Origin: Limanda limanda
Lineage: Eukaryota; Chordata; Actinopteri; Pleuronectiformes; Pleuronectidae
NCBI RefSeq assembly: GCF_963576545.1
Contig: NC_083636.1
Span: 4,220,856-4,284,855, forward strand
Direction of reading: 5' to 3'
DNA: 64,000 nucleotides
The translations under genes and the position numbers were made by a program. Positions 1 to 18,898 of this stretch are shown here, piece by piece; within the stretch, counting starts at the first letter, position 1, and the number at the start of each line of letters is the position of its first letter. A model generated the notes under the pieces. It had not been told where the DNA came from. It made no database searches and saw only the letters and a program-made list of their open reading frames with translations.

Positions 1-2568
1 AAAACCTGCGTCCAAACCAAGGCAGGTGGCCGAGAAGCTGAAGTCTGATTAAACCACGTTTGACATCTAAACTGCGTAAGGGGTTTAAAATGTCAAATTA
101 ATGAAAACAGAGAAAGATACTGCTCGCTCACACACACTAGCACACACACACACACACACACACACTTGAGGATCTGAAGGCCTGGGAACTCGTCCCTGGC
201 TGCTGTTAAGATTCCACCAACCGAAGCGTGGTGAGCAAGGCAGGGAGGGAAATGCCTCAAATAAAAAGAGCGTGGTAAATGCTGCCACATGTGCTGTTTG
301 TAAAAGTGCACGCACACACACACACACACACACACGTACTCACACACACTAAAGAGAAGCTCTAATGTGCTCCTTGATCTTGCTTGGTTCAGACACATGG
401 AGAATGTTGAGCAGTTTACGGGCTCGGGCAGTTCGTCGAAAAATGTTTTTCTTTTCCTGTCGGCACCGAGAGGAAAAGTTCTCATTAAAAAAGCAACTAA
501 CTTGAAATGTAGAGGAATTCCCATTCAGGCGTTTTTACACTGTTGCTCTGGCTCCAAATATGAACCTTAAACGAATTCAAATCACTGCTTAATTACTTTT
601 TTAAAGGTTAAAGCAGGAGTATATTTTACAACATCTAATAATCAAGATAAAGGTTTGGAATGTGGAAGGTGAAAACCCAACGAGTCACCACAAAGCGCTC
701 TAAGAATTCCCCCACAACTTCCTGTCGTGGCCACAACAGGAGATTATGAACTGTACAGTGGGTCAACAGTCCGTCATCATCTACTAATCGACTGGATCTG
801 TAGGTTCTGTGTGTTCCTACTGGGACACCAGTTAGATATGAAACAAGAAGTTTCCAAGAGGCCTCAGAGGTAGAAGAGGTTCTAAAAAAGTGTGTTCTTG
901 TTCTGTCAAGTTGTCAACAAAGCAAATAAACAAATCAGAATGTAGATAAAGATGAAGATAAGCATGGAATGTCCTCAAAAGTGAAGCCAAAGCATCTGGA
1001 TCGCCCCCTGGTGGCCAGCTGCGGTAAGGGTTAAACCCCACCTCCTCGGTGTAAGCAGTGTTCGCTTCAAATTCCTTTTCCTCAAGATGTTTTCCTGTAT
1101 TTTAGGCAGTTAGGTGGTTCTTATCACACTGATCTATGTTAAAGTTCACTTGTTCAGGTAAATTTGTTCAAAATTAGTTATTTGATGGAATAAAAACGAG
1201 GTGATTGACGGCTGAGACGTGATTGGTTCTCGCTGTTCTGGCTCCGAATGATGTTATCTGCGCCAGATGGAAACGTTCATATCCGGGATAGTTTCTGGAA
1301 AGTGGGAGGAAGTTTATCTTTATTTACAGTCTATGGTCTGGAAGTGTCTAAACCATCAGTGATAACCCGCCCACTAACCAGTAGGACGATATTTTCCCAC
1401 TGGGATCCGAACCTCAGTATCCAGTGAATCCACTCGGACTCAGCCTGCGTTACTGAGCCGACTTCCTGTCTGCCTGCGTCTACCCGCCGCTCGACTCTCC
1501 GGCCACTTCCTGTCTTTGTCAGCCTCCTCTGAGTCACCGGCGTACGACTCGACCCGCGCTCAGGCAACACACGTGCACGTCATTAGCTGTGCATGACAAA
1601 CTGGACACGTGACCCGACCATCGCTCAGGCGAGTTCCACGTCCGTTCATGCACAACGCAAAACAGGGAACTCCAGTATTTATGTCATCGGATTTCACAGC
1701 AAATCAACCAAATAACAACAAGAGTGAAAACAGACTATAGACAATATATGAATGCACTGACTGAGCAGTTTATTAGGAACACGTGGACACTTGTTCATTC
1801 ATGACAGTTATCCGATCGGCCAATCATGTGGCGGCAATACAGTGTGAACAAATCCTGCAGACACAGATCAGGAGCTTCAGTCAGAGTCAGAATGTGGAAA
1901 CTTGTGATATAAGTGACTTAACAACAACATCTCAAAGGATGAAAAGAGCCGAACAATCCTCTAATTACAAATCTGTGAATCAGACACGAGACTCTGTCTT
2001 GTTTCCGCAGGAGAAAACACGACGGAAACATGTGACTCTTTAATATAAAGTTGTGAAACTGCTAATTATAGCCAAGTCTTCTTCCATCCACCTGTTTACA
2101 CTCTGTTGTGAGGGACTGGAGAGAAGCAGCTCTTCAGTTACTGACGTACGCCCGTAACACAAATACGTGTCAAGAACCAACTTCCTTAAAAAACACGCAT
2201 GTTTGTTGAGCTGCTTCTGTTGCCCTGTTGGCTGGGAGGGGCGGTAACCGTAGCAACCACATGAAAACCTTCCTCCCAACACGCCAACATCTTCCTGTTT
2301 TTGGGTGGGATGACACAGCCGTGTGTGTGATAACGGACTGAGCGTGTGTTGTGTTGTGTTGTGTTGTGTGTGGCCAGATTTAAACACAGAGGTGACTCAT
2401 GTTTAACTGTCGAGACGGAGAATCCACCGAACCCGAGGAACTAGCCCAAAGTTTAAACGTTTATTTAGATGGTGCAGAATAATTCAGAGGAAAATAAATA
2501 CAACTTGAGGGGTGGTCCTTTAATTAATGTTAACAAACGTCTGCTTTGCTCTCTCCTGCCCCCGACAG
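1..2568. other. probable niban2 intron or 5' flank, repeats only
   Basis: No exon of the niban2 N-terminal half (PH domain) could be recognised on either strand. Two (CA)n tracts lie near 142-166 and 313-336. One copy of a dispersed repeat lies at about 985-1345. The region is most likely a single intron, because the first visible exon starts with a spliced phase-1 codon. Confidence 0.6.
985..1345 (+). repeat. dispersed repeat family A, copy 1
   Basis: Shares CCCCCTGGTGG, then TTAGGTGGTTCTTATCACACTG and a terminal CTTTATTTACAGTCTATGG with copies near 2690-2870 and 20895-21185. Partial relatives (CCTGCCTCCTCCATGTTAGC) lie near 42830-42870 and 44700-44735. The family is unclassified. Confidence 0.55.
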
Positions 2569-9483
<6,915 letters not shown>

Positions 9484-9672
9484 GAAGAGGATGTTCTGGA
9501 CATGAGTACGAAATTGGAGCCAGGAGAGGAAAGAATTCAGATTTTATTTAAAGGTTTAACTCTTAATTGTTGTTTATAGTTGCACACTTCAAAACCCGAC
9601 TCCCCCTCCCGTCCCTTTCTGAAACATCTGTCTGGTGACTGGTTCCTCTCTGCAGCGTTTTCTCTAAACGAC

Positions 9673-9678
9673 AATAAA
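9673..9678 (+). terminator. poly(A) signal of niban2-like gene
   Basis: AATAAA lies 190 bases after the niban2-like stop codon. It is the first canonical signal after the stop and gives a short 3' UTR. Confidence 0.55.
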
Positions 9679-11357
9679 ACTCTATAGATCTGATGTGTTC
9701 GAATACGGCTCCTTTCAGAGACAACTTTCCCAAAGTGGTGTTCGCCAATACTTTATTGCGATCGTCCACTTTTCATCTAAGTTATGAAAGTTTTCTTATA
9801 ACACTAAGGGGTTTGTTTGCATCGGTAATAAGATCAGATTGATATTATTCTCAATTTATCTCAGATTTCATGAATGTTAGCGTTTAAAAGTTCAGCTTTT
9901 ACTACAGTGCAGGTGGATGAGTTTTCCTCTAATGAGCACAGCCTCTACCTGGGCAGCAGGGGGTGCTGTAGCCATTTCTATGCTTCTGGGTTGGTCTCTT
10001 TGATCTCTTTAAAGCAGTGGTTGTCCTGAGTAACAACTCACAAATATAATCAGTTAAAAGTGTTATAAGCATTTTCGTACTTTTAACAGGATATGAGTTA
10101 CAAGGGTCATCGAGCCAATTTCACAAAAAATGTTATTCCGTCCCTGTTCGGACACCTTGACTCTCAAGGGTAAAAGGTTAAATAATACAATTATTACCAG
10201 TCTAAAATATGTTATTTTATTTTGAAAATTTTAATTTATCTTTTTACACCTGTGAGGTCGGGAATCACTGCTTTAAATGACTATGTTTCTTTCTTTTTTT
10301 TTTTACATATGTCTTTCCTTGTTTGTGAAATGTTATTTTAAACATTTAATTTGTTTACCATACAAGCATTTCTTAAATTTGCAAAATGGCCTTTATGTTT
10401 CAACACGTTTCAGGGGATGATTGTTACTTCCAGTGATTCTTACATTTTATTCCTCTGGGGGGAAAATAACCAGAACACTCTCATGACTTTGACTTTGACT
10501 CGACTCTAAACGTTTTGGACTTGTAGGATTTTGATGAACTTGTAATTAGAGGACGCCCGTCTCAGTGATTACAAGACAAAAGAGTGACTCCTTTTTCTAT
10601 TTAAAAACACTCTTTTACTATTTAATTCCATCTCTTCTGGGTAAAAGGGAGTGTTCAATCCAAAGTCAAATGTGTTCACTGCTTTGTTGGTATCAAGCTC
10701 CAAAGATGTCTGGTTTTCTTCTATGTGACTGTGATAAACTGGCTTTTCCATTAAGACTATGTGACTTCCCAGTGTAAGAATACATGTGAAAGAATAGATA
10801 CACTGATACTTATCCCTGTGGAAGACATTTGCTCACATTCATATAAACAAGCGTTGTGTCTCTGTGATTAATGAAAGGGTCGCTGATGATGCAAGAGGTT
10901 CGATAAACTGTAAATATTAGACTTTAATTACTAAAATAAATCCGTCTGTATTTTAAAGGTGTGTCATGTTCTAATAATTTTCTCAGATGCTTCCTGGAAT
11001 AAAATTCCTACAATTTGTCTTTTACAAAACTATAGGAAACTTCAGGAGCTGTAAAATAAAGAAGTGCTCCACATTTTTGTTGTCATCATCACACAAACAC
11101 ACACACACAGTAATGGGTGAATTATTTTCCCTTATGCAATTATGTGTAGCTCACAGACCAAGGTGCAACTCTTTCTTGTTTCCATTAAACATTATGAGTA
11201 AATGAGTTTGGTGACCTGTTGTGAAATCCCTCTCGTCGCTGCCTTCACATTCAGACCCAGGACCATCACCTTCCCCTGTTGAGTTAATCAGCTCAGATCT
11301 GGTCAAATAAAATAAAATAAAAACTTCATTCTTGATCTTAATGTTAAATCAAGAGAT

Positions 11358-11363
11358 TTTTAT
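11358..11363 (-). terminator. candidate poly(A) signal of slc31a2
   Basis: Read on the minus strand this is AATAAA, about 790 bases beyond the slc31a2 stop. The interval 11364-12149 would be its 3' UTR. No recognisable coding sequence lies in that interval. Confidence 0.4.
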
Positions 11364-12149
11364 TCTAAGAAAAGCAAAACACAGCAATAAACAACCTCAG
11401 ATGATCAGACACGTTTCTTCTCATGTTTCACAATCGGTTACAAAAAACAGTTCCTCAAAAAGAGAGGAGGAGCACATTTCAATCAAATACATCTGAAAGT
11501 GTTAGTAGCAAGGCACGGGCTTTTTGTGGTTCGTGGTTTGTCAATGATTTCCACAGAACCACATGACCTACGTGCTCCGTCCCCATACACACGTGAGAGT
11601 GACTCCCATCTGGACGAGGTTTACAAGCTAAAGAGGAGAAAGAAAAATCACATGGGCCAGTTCCTCTATCTGACACAACTTATAATGTGACCTGTGGCTC
11701 AGCGGCCGTCAGTGCTGATCAGGAAAAATATACAAACGAAAGCTACAAACAGTGGAAGACTTCCCATTCCGTACAGTAGATTCAGTACAAGGACGCAGCA
11801 CGTGCATGATTCTAAACTCCTTGAGATGTTTGCTGCGTGTGAAGGGAAAAAGGAAAATGCCTCAGAAACATCTGAAATGTCCAGTTGAAGTGTTTTAAAA
11901 GAGTCTAGAGGCCGGACACCTAAGACTGAGATTAGTGACTGGTACAGATGATATGTTGCATTATCTGCATTATTGTGCAGCTCAATTTCAGGGATAGAAG
12001 CAACATGATTCCATTTTCTTGCTTCTCAAGTGTTAATATTTGACAAACAAGTGCAGAGATTAGTCATTGAGTGGTTTCCAATTTAGTATCCAAACAAAAA
12101 AAACGACCTCCTCTCGTCACAAATCCTTAGAGTGACCTGTCCATGACCA

Positions 12150-15100
12150 TCAGGTCTGACCCAGCAGAGGGAAGGAGATGAAATAACCCAGAACAGAACC
12201 GATCATGACGCCGATGAAGATCCAGACGTTGTAGGTCATGACGCACAACATCAGCATGTAGCCGAGAGACACCTGCAGCATGTGGAGGACGGTCTGGATC
12301 CCGTGCAGCAGCCAGCTGAGGACCAGGAGAGAGGAGAACGTGTGAGGGGATAATAACCTTCCATTTTTACACGTCAGGCAGCCGAGGCTTTAGTGACTCA
12401 GGATAAACAAACTCTGAAAAACTAAAATTACAGCCTCAGGGTTGTTTACCTCCTCAAACCAAACAAGTTACACTTGATTCACGTCTCTACAAACAAGCAT
12501 AGTAAATGTATTTGGGACTTGTCTTAACCCTTTGATACACAACATGGGTCAAAAGTACTACGGGTCATTTTTGACCCATGGAAGGGTAGTGATACAAAAA
12601 TGTTTTTTATTAAGAAAGTAGAAAAGGACAAATGAAAATAAGAATTTGTGATGATCAAAAACAAGTTAATTGAGGAATTCCTGAAATTCTGAATGATGAA
12701 ATAAATTTATTGCAAAGATATTTACAATTTAAACTCCATCGGGTCATTTTTGACCCATGTGTGTAAACTTGATTTAAAAATACAAAAACTATTTTATTTC
12801 ATAAATTATGAAAGATAAAATGAAAATAATGATTTGTGTTAATCAAAAACAAGATATTTAATGAAAACTTTGAATATTAAAGGATGAAATAATTAGATTT
12901 CCAAAAATATAGCAAAGAAACACTCAGCCGTGCATGAAATAACATTGTAAGTCAATACGGGTCATTTTGGACCCATGTTGTGCCTTAGAGGGGGTGTGCA
13001 TAGCTTGTGTATCAAAGGGTTAAATACCTCTATAAAGCACGTTATGTCTGTGTTTGTTTGTTTGTTGGTTGCTATTGTTCTGCTGAACGGATTTTAACGT
13101 TACTTGGTGGAATGAAGGGACATTGAGAGTTTTCCCTGGGAATAATTCATGTCACATGTAGGGTCAGTGTGTAAAATGTTGTTCAGCTGAATATAAGGGG
13201 ACTGTTCAGCCTTGTCAGAGACATGCGCTCTACTGAGTATCTCTGAATTCTTGAGTTGTGGCCAAGAATGTGTTCTGCGAGGCCACAGCTACCTTGAGTG
13301 CAACTGAACCACATTTGTGACAAATTTGAAGAAAAGCCCTCAAGGCGTTAGCTGCAGCAGAAAGTACTGAGATTAAAATGAAACTACAGCAGGGGTATGA
13401 CAGAGCTACAATACTCCAAACTATTGTCTGCCACTCGCCAATAGAAGGTTTAAGGTTTATTATCTGACCTCCTGGGCTGCAAATACTATTTGATGACAAT
13501 CTGGTCCCTGAAGGTGTTCATAAGATTTGTGCATCTCATTGTTCCCTGACCTGTTCCTGCTGCTGGGAGCTGGAGGAGGAGGCTGGATGGGGGTCATGGA
13601 GGAGTCGGAGGAGCTTCTCCCCAGCGTGGAGCTGCAGTCGCTGTGGAGGGACGTAGGGGCGAGGTACGGCTCGGCCAGCTTCGACTTGTTTCCCAGCCAC
13701 AGCCTCCAAACCTTAAGCACCTCGTAGAAGACGGTCAGGAGCAAGACGACGAACACCGACATCGCCATCCCTGCAGACACACAAACACACACAGAGTTCA
13801 CTTTCAGGCGTTTTCTTCACGGATCGGAAACATTTCACCCAAACCCAACGCCTCGTGAATCCAAGGGCCGCTCCTCCACAAATAAGAACCGGTTTTCCAA
13901 GGCCCTCATTACACAACAAGTTTATAAAAACATACTTCAGACTAGATCATAAAGTCTTGTTTGTGTTTGACTCTGTGTGACTTACCCACAGGCCCGTTCA
14001 CCTTCCAGCAGTCGAACAGCAGCGTCACGCTGTTCGACACCTCAAAAGTCATCTGAAGAAAAGACAAAAGAGACAAGGAGTAAAAACCTAGAACCAGCCG
14101 AGGTTGAGTGCTGAAGCACGTTTCATGGGAGAGAGATAACTGATGCAGGACCAGGTGTTAACAGTGTTGACCTCAATCCTCCTTCCCACCGAGATCAGTT
14201 ATCCAGACTGGGAGTCAGCGCTCTGTCATTAGTCCCTCGCTCTTTGATTTCCTGGAGTCAAGTCTCAGGACGTCTTGTGTTACTGATCTGAGCGACCTTT
14301 GCTTTTCTTTTTCACCTTTTCTTACAGGACCTTCATCGACAGAGGAGAAAAGTGCTTCTCATAACAAAAGGTTTTTTACTTTTCAGAATAAAATACAGGT
14401 GCAGAGTAATCTCTGTCTTCATCTACGCTGCCTCCTCAAAACCTCCTCTGTTCAACGTGTAATTTTTGGATTCCTTGAAAAACATTAAAAAAAATTGGTT
14501 TACTCTGCTGCAAACAAGCGTCTATTCAGCTGATCTCATCCCACAATTACAACAAGATGTATTGTCCCACAAAAGCTCCCTCTGTTCTGCCGGGTCGCTG
14601 TAGATGTGTGACTGACAGAGGAATGTACTGTTTGTGAGTGTGTATGTATGTGTGTGTGTGTGTCACCACCTGTCCAAATATGACTTGTTCTCACCAGGTG
14701 CCCATTGGAGAAAATCTAAATGGAGCCTGCACTTGTTCCATCGACAAAATATTTATCAGCGTTCCATAAATGATTAATCAAGCTAGATTATTTAAATGTG
14801 TTGCTTTGCCATTATTAATACTTCTTTATCATATAAGTTGAATATCTTGTTGAATCTGAACAATTTATCTGTCATTTCAGAGACTAACTCCAAAGGCAGG
14901 AGGGCGCATTCACCAAAAAGTCCCCTTTCGTAAAAACACATGTATTATTAGTTTTATATCTGAGAAACTGTCACAGCTCAAAGTTTAAAAGCAAAACCAT
15001 GAAACTTATTTACCTTGAAGCAGCAGCTTCTCGCCGGTTTACTTACTGTCAAACGAAGCAATACATCAACAACCTTCCTTGCCTGAGGTGAAGATAATAC

Positions 15101-16911
15101 AAGTTTTGCAGCTCCAGCACAAAAAGTCACTGTATACGAGTGGTTGTGTTGTTTGTTGGAGTGTGAAGACAAAAGAGTGTGAGAGGTTCCCTCTAAAAGC
15201 TTTTATAGGTTTCAGATATTTTAATAATATCTGCGTGTCATTGGTCATCATTCCTGTGTGATCATAACAATGACCTCATTATGGTAACTGCTGACCTGGG
15301 AGTGCAGTGGCTTCCATTGGGGGAAAGAAGCTGTAATTAGATGATGCAAATGTTTTGTTTGATAAGTGAAGTGGGAGGCAGAAGTGGGAACACCCAAAAC
15401 ATGAAGTACATTTTGGGCGTAGCGGGTTAATTTGATCAATTATGAAGCTGCAATTGGAGTTTTTTTTAATGATCGGTTAAGTTTACAGGTTCAATAATTA
15501 CGAGCTTGAGTTGTTAGCGTTGAGGTTTGTTTGAAGCAGGTCTCGTGGTTCTTTACCTGATGTCACTGTGCTGCCAAATCCCAGGAATTAACCTGTGAGT
15601 GCGATGTTATTTTTGGAAAATGATGAACGTCACCATAGCCACATCAAAAAAACAGTTTAGGGAACTGGTAATACAGAATAGTTTCTTTTAGTGGTTAGTT
15701 ATTAACTTCCTCTCACTTTAAGTTGTAGTTGTTCTATTAAAATCCACCTGTAACTCTGCTCTTATGATCGGTTCCAATAACTGAACAGAGAAGAAAGTCA
15801 AATATGAACAACTCGAGTCAACAATCCTGCTCAGACCAAGTCTTTCTGATTATCGTCAGCTTCTCTATCAAACCACGTTGAAACTCAGAGGAAGGATTAA
15901 CAGGAAAAACTACAAAAACTTTCAAAAAGCTGTATCGGTGTCTCGCTTTGCTTTGTCCTGCACAGGTCAAAAACATTTTGGGATATTTGGTACAAACTGG
16001 TCCAGGTTCAAGCTAGTTGAACATTATGTCCCTAAAATTTTCGAATTTGTTGTTTTTGGCATTGTTTGCAAAAACTGACTGTACAGGTTTCCACGATATT
16101 TGTTTTGGTCGTGGAAGAACTCAGATCTGCTTTCACTTGATGAGAGAAATAAAGTCATTTTAAAGGGACTGATATTTTCATGTGTGTAATTTTGTGCAGA
16201 TCCAAATAAATATCTGGTAACTTTCAATGTGGTTTTGAGAATTGTTGGGCCCCGGGGAGGTCTAGTTTATTGATTTATTCATTAATAAATAAAGGAAAGT
16301 GTGTGTCTCTAATAATGCAATGTCTGCAAATTTGTATGAATAATAAAATACACTGTTTCCTACAGTTCAGTGAAAACTTTTAACAGAAAATATCTTTGTA
16401 CATGTTGCATGCATCTGTTGCAATAAATATCTATCTAACATGGTGAGCAAACAAATGCCTTTCCTATGAGCTTTTAATCAAAAGAATAGAAACTGAAATA
16501 TCAATAATTTCCTGTGGAAAACAGTTTAGTATTGAATGTAGGGCTGGAGAGCAACACAATATAAACCTGTGGAAGATTATGAAAACAACCCGTTTAATTT
16601 GAACAAATGGTGTTTTTACATAATATGAGCAAAAAGCAAATTGTGGGTAGAAACTAACTTTTGTTTGTAAAGTTTTAAAGTAAGTTTAAGGGACTTAAGT
16701 CCATGCTTAGTTAAATATGTGTTGATTTCTGAAGGTATTTTAGAACTGAGACATGTAATTCATTTACAACACTTCATCATTTAACCCCACACACACAAAC
16801 ATACACACAACACACAGACAAACCTTTAAACTGCAGTTAACACGCTAGATAACAAAAAACAACACGACACTGTGGTAAAACTACAACAACAACACAACTC
16901 ACAGACATCAT
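12150..16911 (-). CDS. slc31a2: Low-affinity copper transporter-like protein 2 (CTR2)
   Basis: Four coding exons, listed 5' to 3' on the minus strand: 16911-16903 (M-M-S only), 14052-13986, 13770-13551 and 12315-12150 (stop TGA). They give 153 codons plus stop, against 143 residues in human CTR2. The start MMSMTFEVSN lines up with human MAMHFIFSDT. TM1 follows VNGPVGMAMS (about residues 26-46). TM2 carries the copper-path M-x3-M as MLCVM before TYN. TM3 has the GxxxG packing motif in GVMIGSVLG. The protein lacks the His/Met-rich ectodomain of CTR1, so CTR2 is the better call. CTR2 acts mainly in endolysosomal membranes and modulates CTR1. The loop in exon 3 is long and Ser/Pro-rich. A MITE sits in the last intron. 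Confidence 0.9.
12524..13023. mobile_element. piggyBac-like MITE in slc31a2 intron 3
   Basis: A 492-bp element (12528-13019) is bounded by TTAA on both sides (12524-12527 and 13020-13023). Its perfect terminal inverted repeats read CCCTTTGATACACAA inward from each end. TTAA target duplication and CCCTTTG-type termini are characteristic of piggyBac superfamily elements. It has no transposase ORF. The interior is AT-rich and contains three imperfect palindromes of the form GGGTCATTTTTGACCC near 12560, 12740 and 12960. Confidence 0.8.
13040..13205 (+). repeat. dispersed repeat family B, copy 1
   Basis: (TTTG)n start followed by CTGAACGGATTTTAACG and GGTGGAATGAAGGGACAT. A longer copy lies at 43500-43815 in musk. 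It directly abuts the MITE in slc31a2 intron 3. Confidence 0.45.
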
Positions 16912-17390
16912 GGTGGACTCTCTGGAGGACTCGAGGGGGGGGTACCGTGTCTCTTCAGTTCCCCATCTCAGGAGCTCTGTGCCCGGGCAGCAGCTGCAGG
17001 TTCACCGCCCCTCTGGTCCCGGAGCAGCACCGACACACCGCGGAGAGGACGGACACACACAGCGAGGGATGCCGGGTAATGGAGTTCTTCTTGGGGGGGG
17101 GGACTGCACGCAAAGAGCCGGTTTTAAACTGAAGTTCAAATGGAGCTCTTCTTAAAATACCGGATGTGTCCGTCAACAGCGACACACGTTTACACAACTG
17201 GTGTTTAGTTTGTGTTAGTTACACAAAGAGAAGTAGGCGTCGGCGGCCATGTTTAACTGAGCTACTGCGCATGCGTGAAGCGGATCCACCCGCCGCTGGG
17301 TTTGTTTACGGAAGTGAGGGAGATCACGTGACCGACGGAGGAAGACGAAGGTGTTCGGAGCTCTGCGGCGGAACAGACCGGATATGAACA
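16912..17390 (-). promoter_or_regulatory. GC-rich promoter region of slc31a2
   Basis: GC- and CpG-rich block directly upstream of the slc31a2 start codon in an AT-rich neighbourhood. There is no TATA box. It contains an NRF1-type site TGCGCATGCGT (17266-17276), a YY1-like GGCCATGTTT (about 17245-17254) and a palindromic E-box TCACGTGA (17324-17331) that resembles the CLEAR/TFEB element. This mix is typical of housekeeping CpG promoters. No coding exon was recognised here on the + strand, so a bidirectional promoter is possible but unproven. Confidence 0.55.
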
Positions 17391-18898
17391 TATTATTTAC
17401 AAAATAAAATACTAATTAATAGTTTTATGTATTCTGTTTATTAGTTCTGCATGTTAAATGTATATCCTATAGCTATTTCATTCTCATTTCTGAATTGTTT
17501 TCCAATCAGGCACTGGCTCTGCATTGTATATGATTAATATTTATACTTGAATTACAAAATACTTTTTGTACTTAATATTCTATTGTTTCATTTACTGTGC
17601 TCTGTTGTATTATATCTTGTTGATACTGTCATGTTGTCAATTATACCATATGCACTGAACATGGATTGAAATGCTGTTTGTCTCTGATCATTGGTGTAAA
17701 CATGTAGACAGAATATATGAGTATGCAACATATTAAGTACTCAAAAATAGTACACACTGTACAACATAGTATGCAGTCGTAAATCCTATTTCATCTAATA
17801 TTATCTTATCTTATTTTGGATGAAATATGAAAATCTAGGATTGAAGAATTAGGTTGAATATATTGAATCAAAGTTTGAATACTTTTAAATAAGATCTGAA
17901 AACATATACTTAATGTTTGAATATTTGGACTGAAGGTTGAATATTTTGGATGAAACGTGTGACTATAAGGAAAGAAACAGCACTGGCGCCATCTAGTGTT
18001 GTTGATGTGTAATATTCTGTGTTTCACTTCCACTCCAAAACATTTCAGACAAAATGCGGTTGTTTCTCTACATCTATGTGAGAATTTCAGTTAAACAACA
18101 ACAACATAAAGTTTATGAATTAATTTACATTTGTTTTAGTTGTTGTAGTTGTTGTATATTTTTTCATTTTCTGACAACACTTGTTTTCACATTTTTTCAT
18201 TTTGGTTTAATCCCAAAAATGCTGAACACTGTGTTTTTTTTTGTTTATTTGTTTTTTTGTTTCAATCTGAGTCACACATCCTCGTGCAGTTGACACAATT
18301 AACAGGAAAACCACTCACGTGACTCGCATGAATGCAAACAAACAAAGAGCACAGAAACACAAGTGCGTGAACACAAAGGCACACGTCCCGTATCCCGTCA
18401 CACACACAGACACACACACAGTAAAGCTGCTGATGTTTGTTAAATCCCTGTGTGTGACGTCACTGCCAGTCACTGGGTGTGTGAGGTCTTCACTGGCTTG
18501 TTAAACATACCACAGATTGAGGGACGTCCACTAATGGAACTCTGTCCCTCCCCCTCTTGCTCTTTACTTTCCTCACTCACAGTTATTCCCTCAGTCTGCT
18601 CCTGCTTCTGCGTTCACAAGCTCGAGTCCCATTCAAGGTAGATGTGCTTTTTATTAATGTTTCCTTTTCTATGCATGTTGTTATTTCCTTTTCTCATACA
18701 GTCTGATTGGGTTTTACTCTCTTTGATGAACTCTTTCTCTGTGCTCTCTCTTTTGATTGGGACACAATCACTTTGTTGTCTGCCAGTTGGTCGGTGAAGC
18801 GTTTAAGCTCCGGTCTAATGTTTATCTGATATCTTTTCCTCTAGATCCCAGAGGTCTACCACTTGTGAGGAGCACACGCGAGGCCAGCAAGTACAAAG

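Noticed and set aside
16872..17387. Plus-strand open frames in the GC-rich block at slc31a2
   Set aside because: The block is better explained as promoter and 5' UTR of slc31a2; no conserved peptide on the plus strand.
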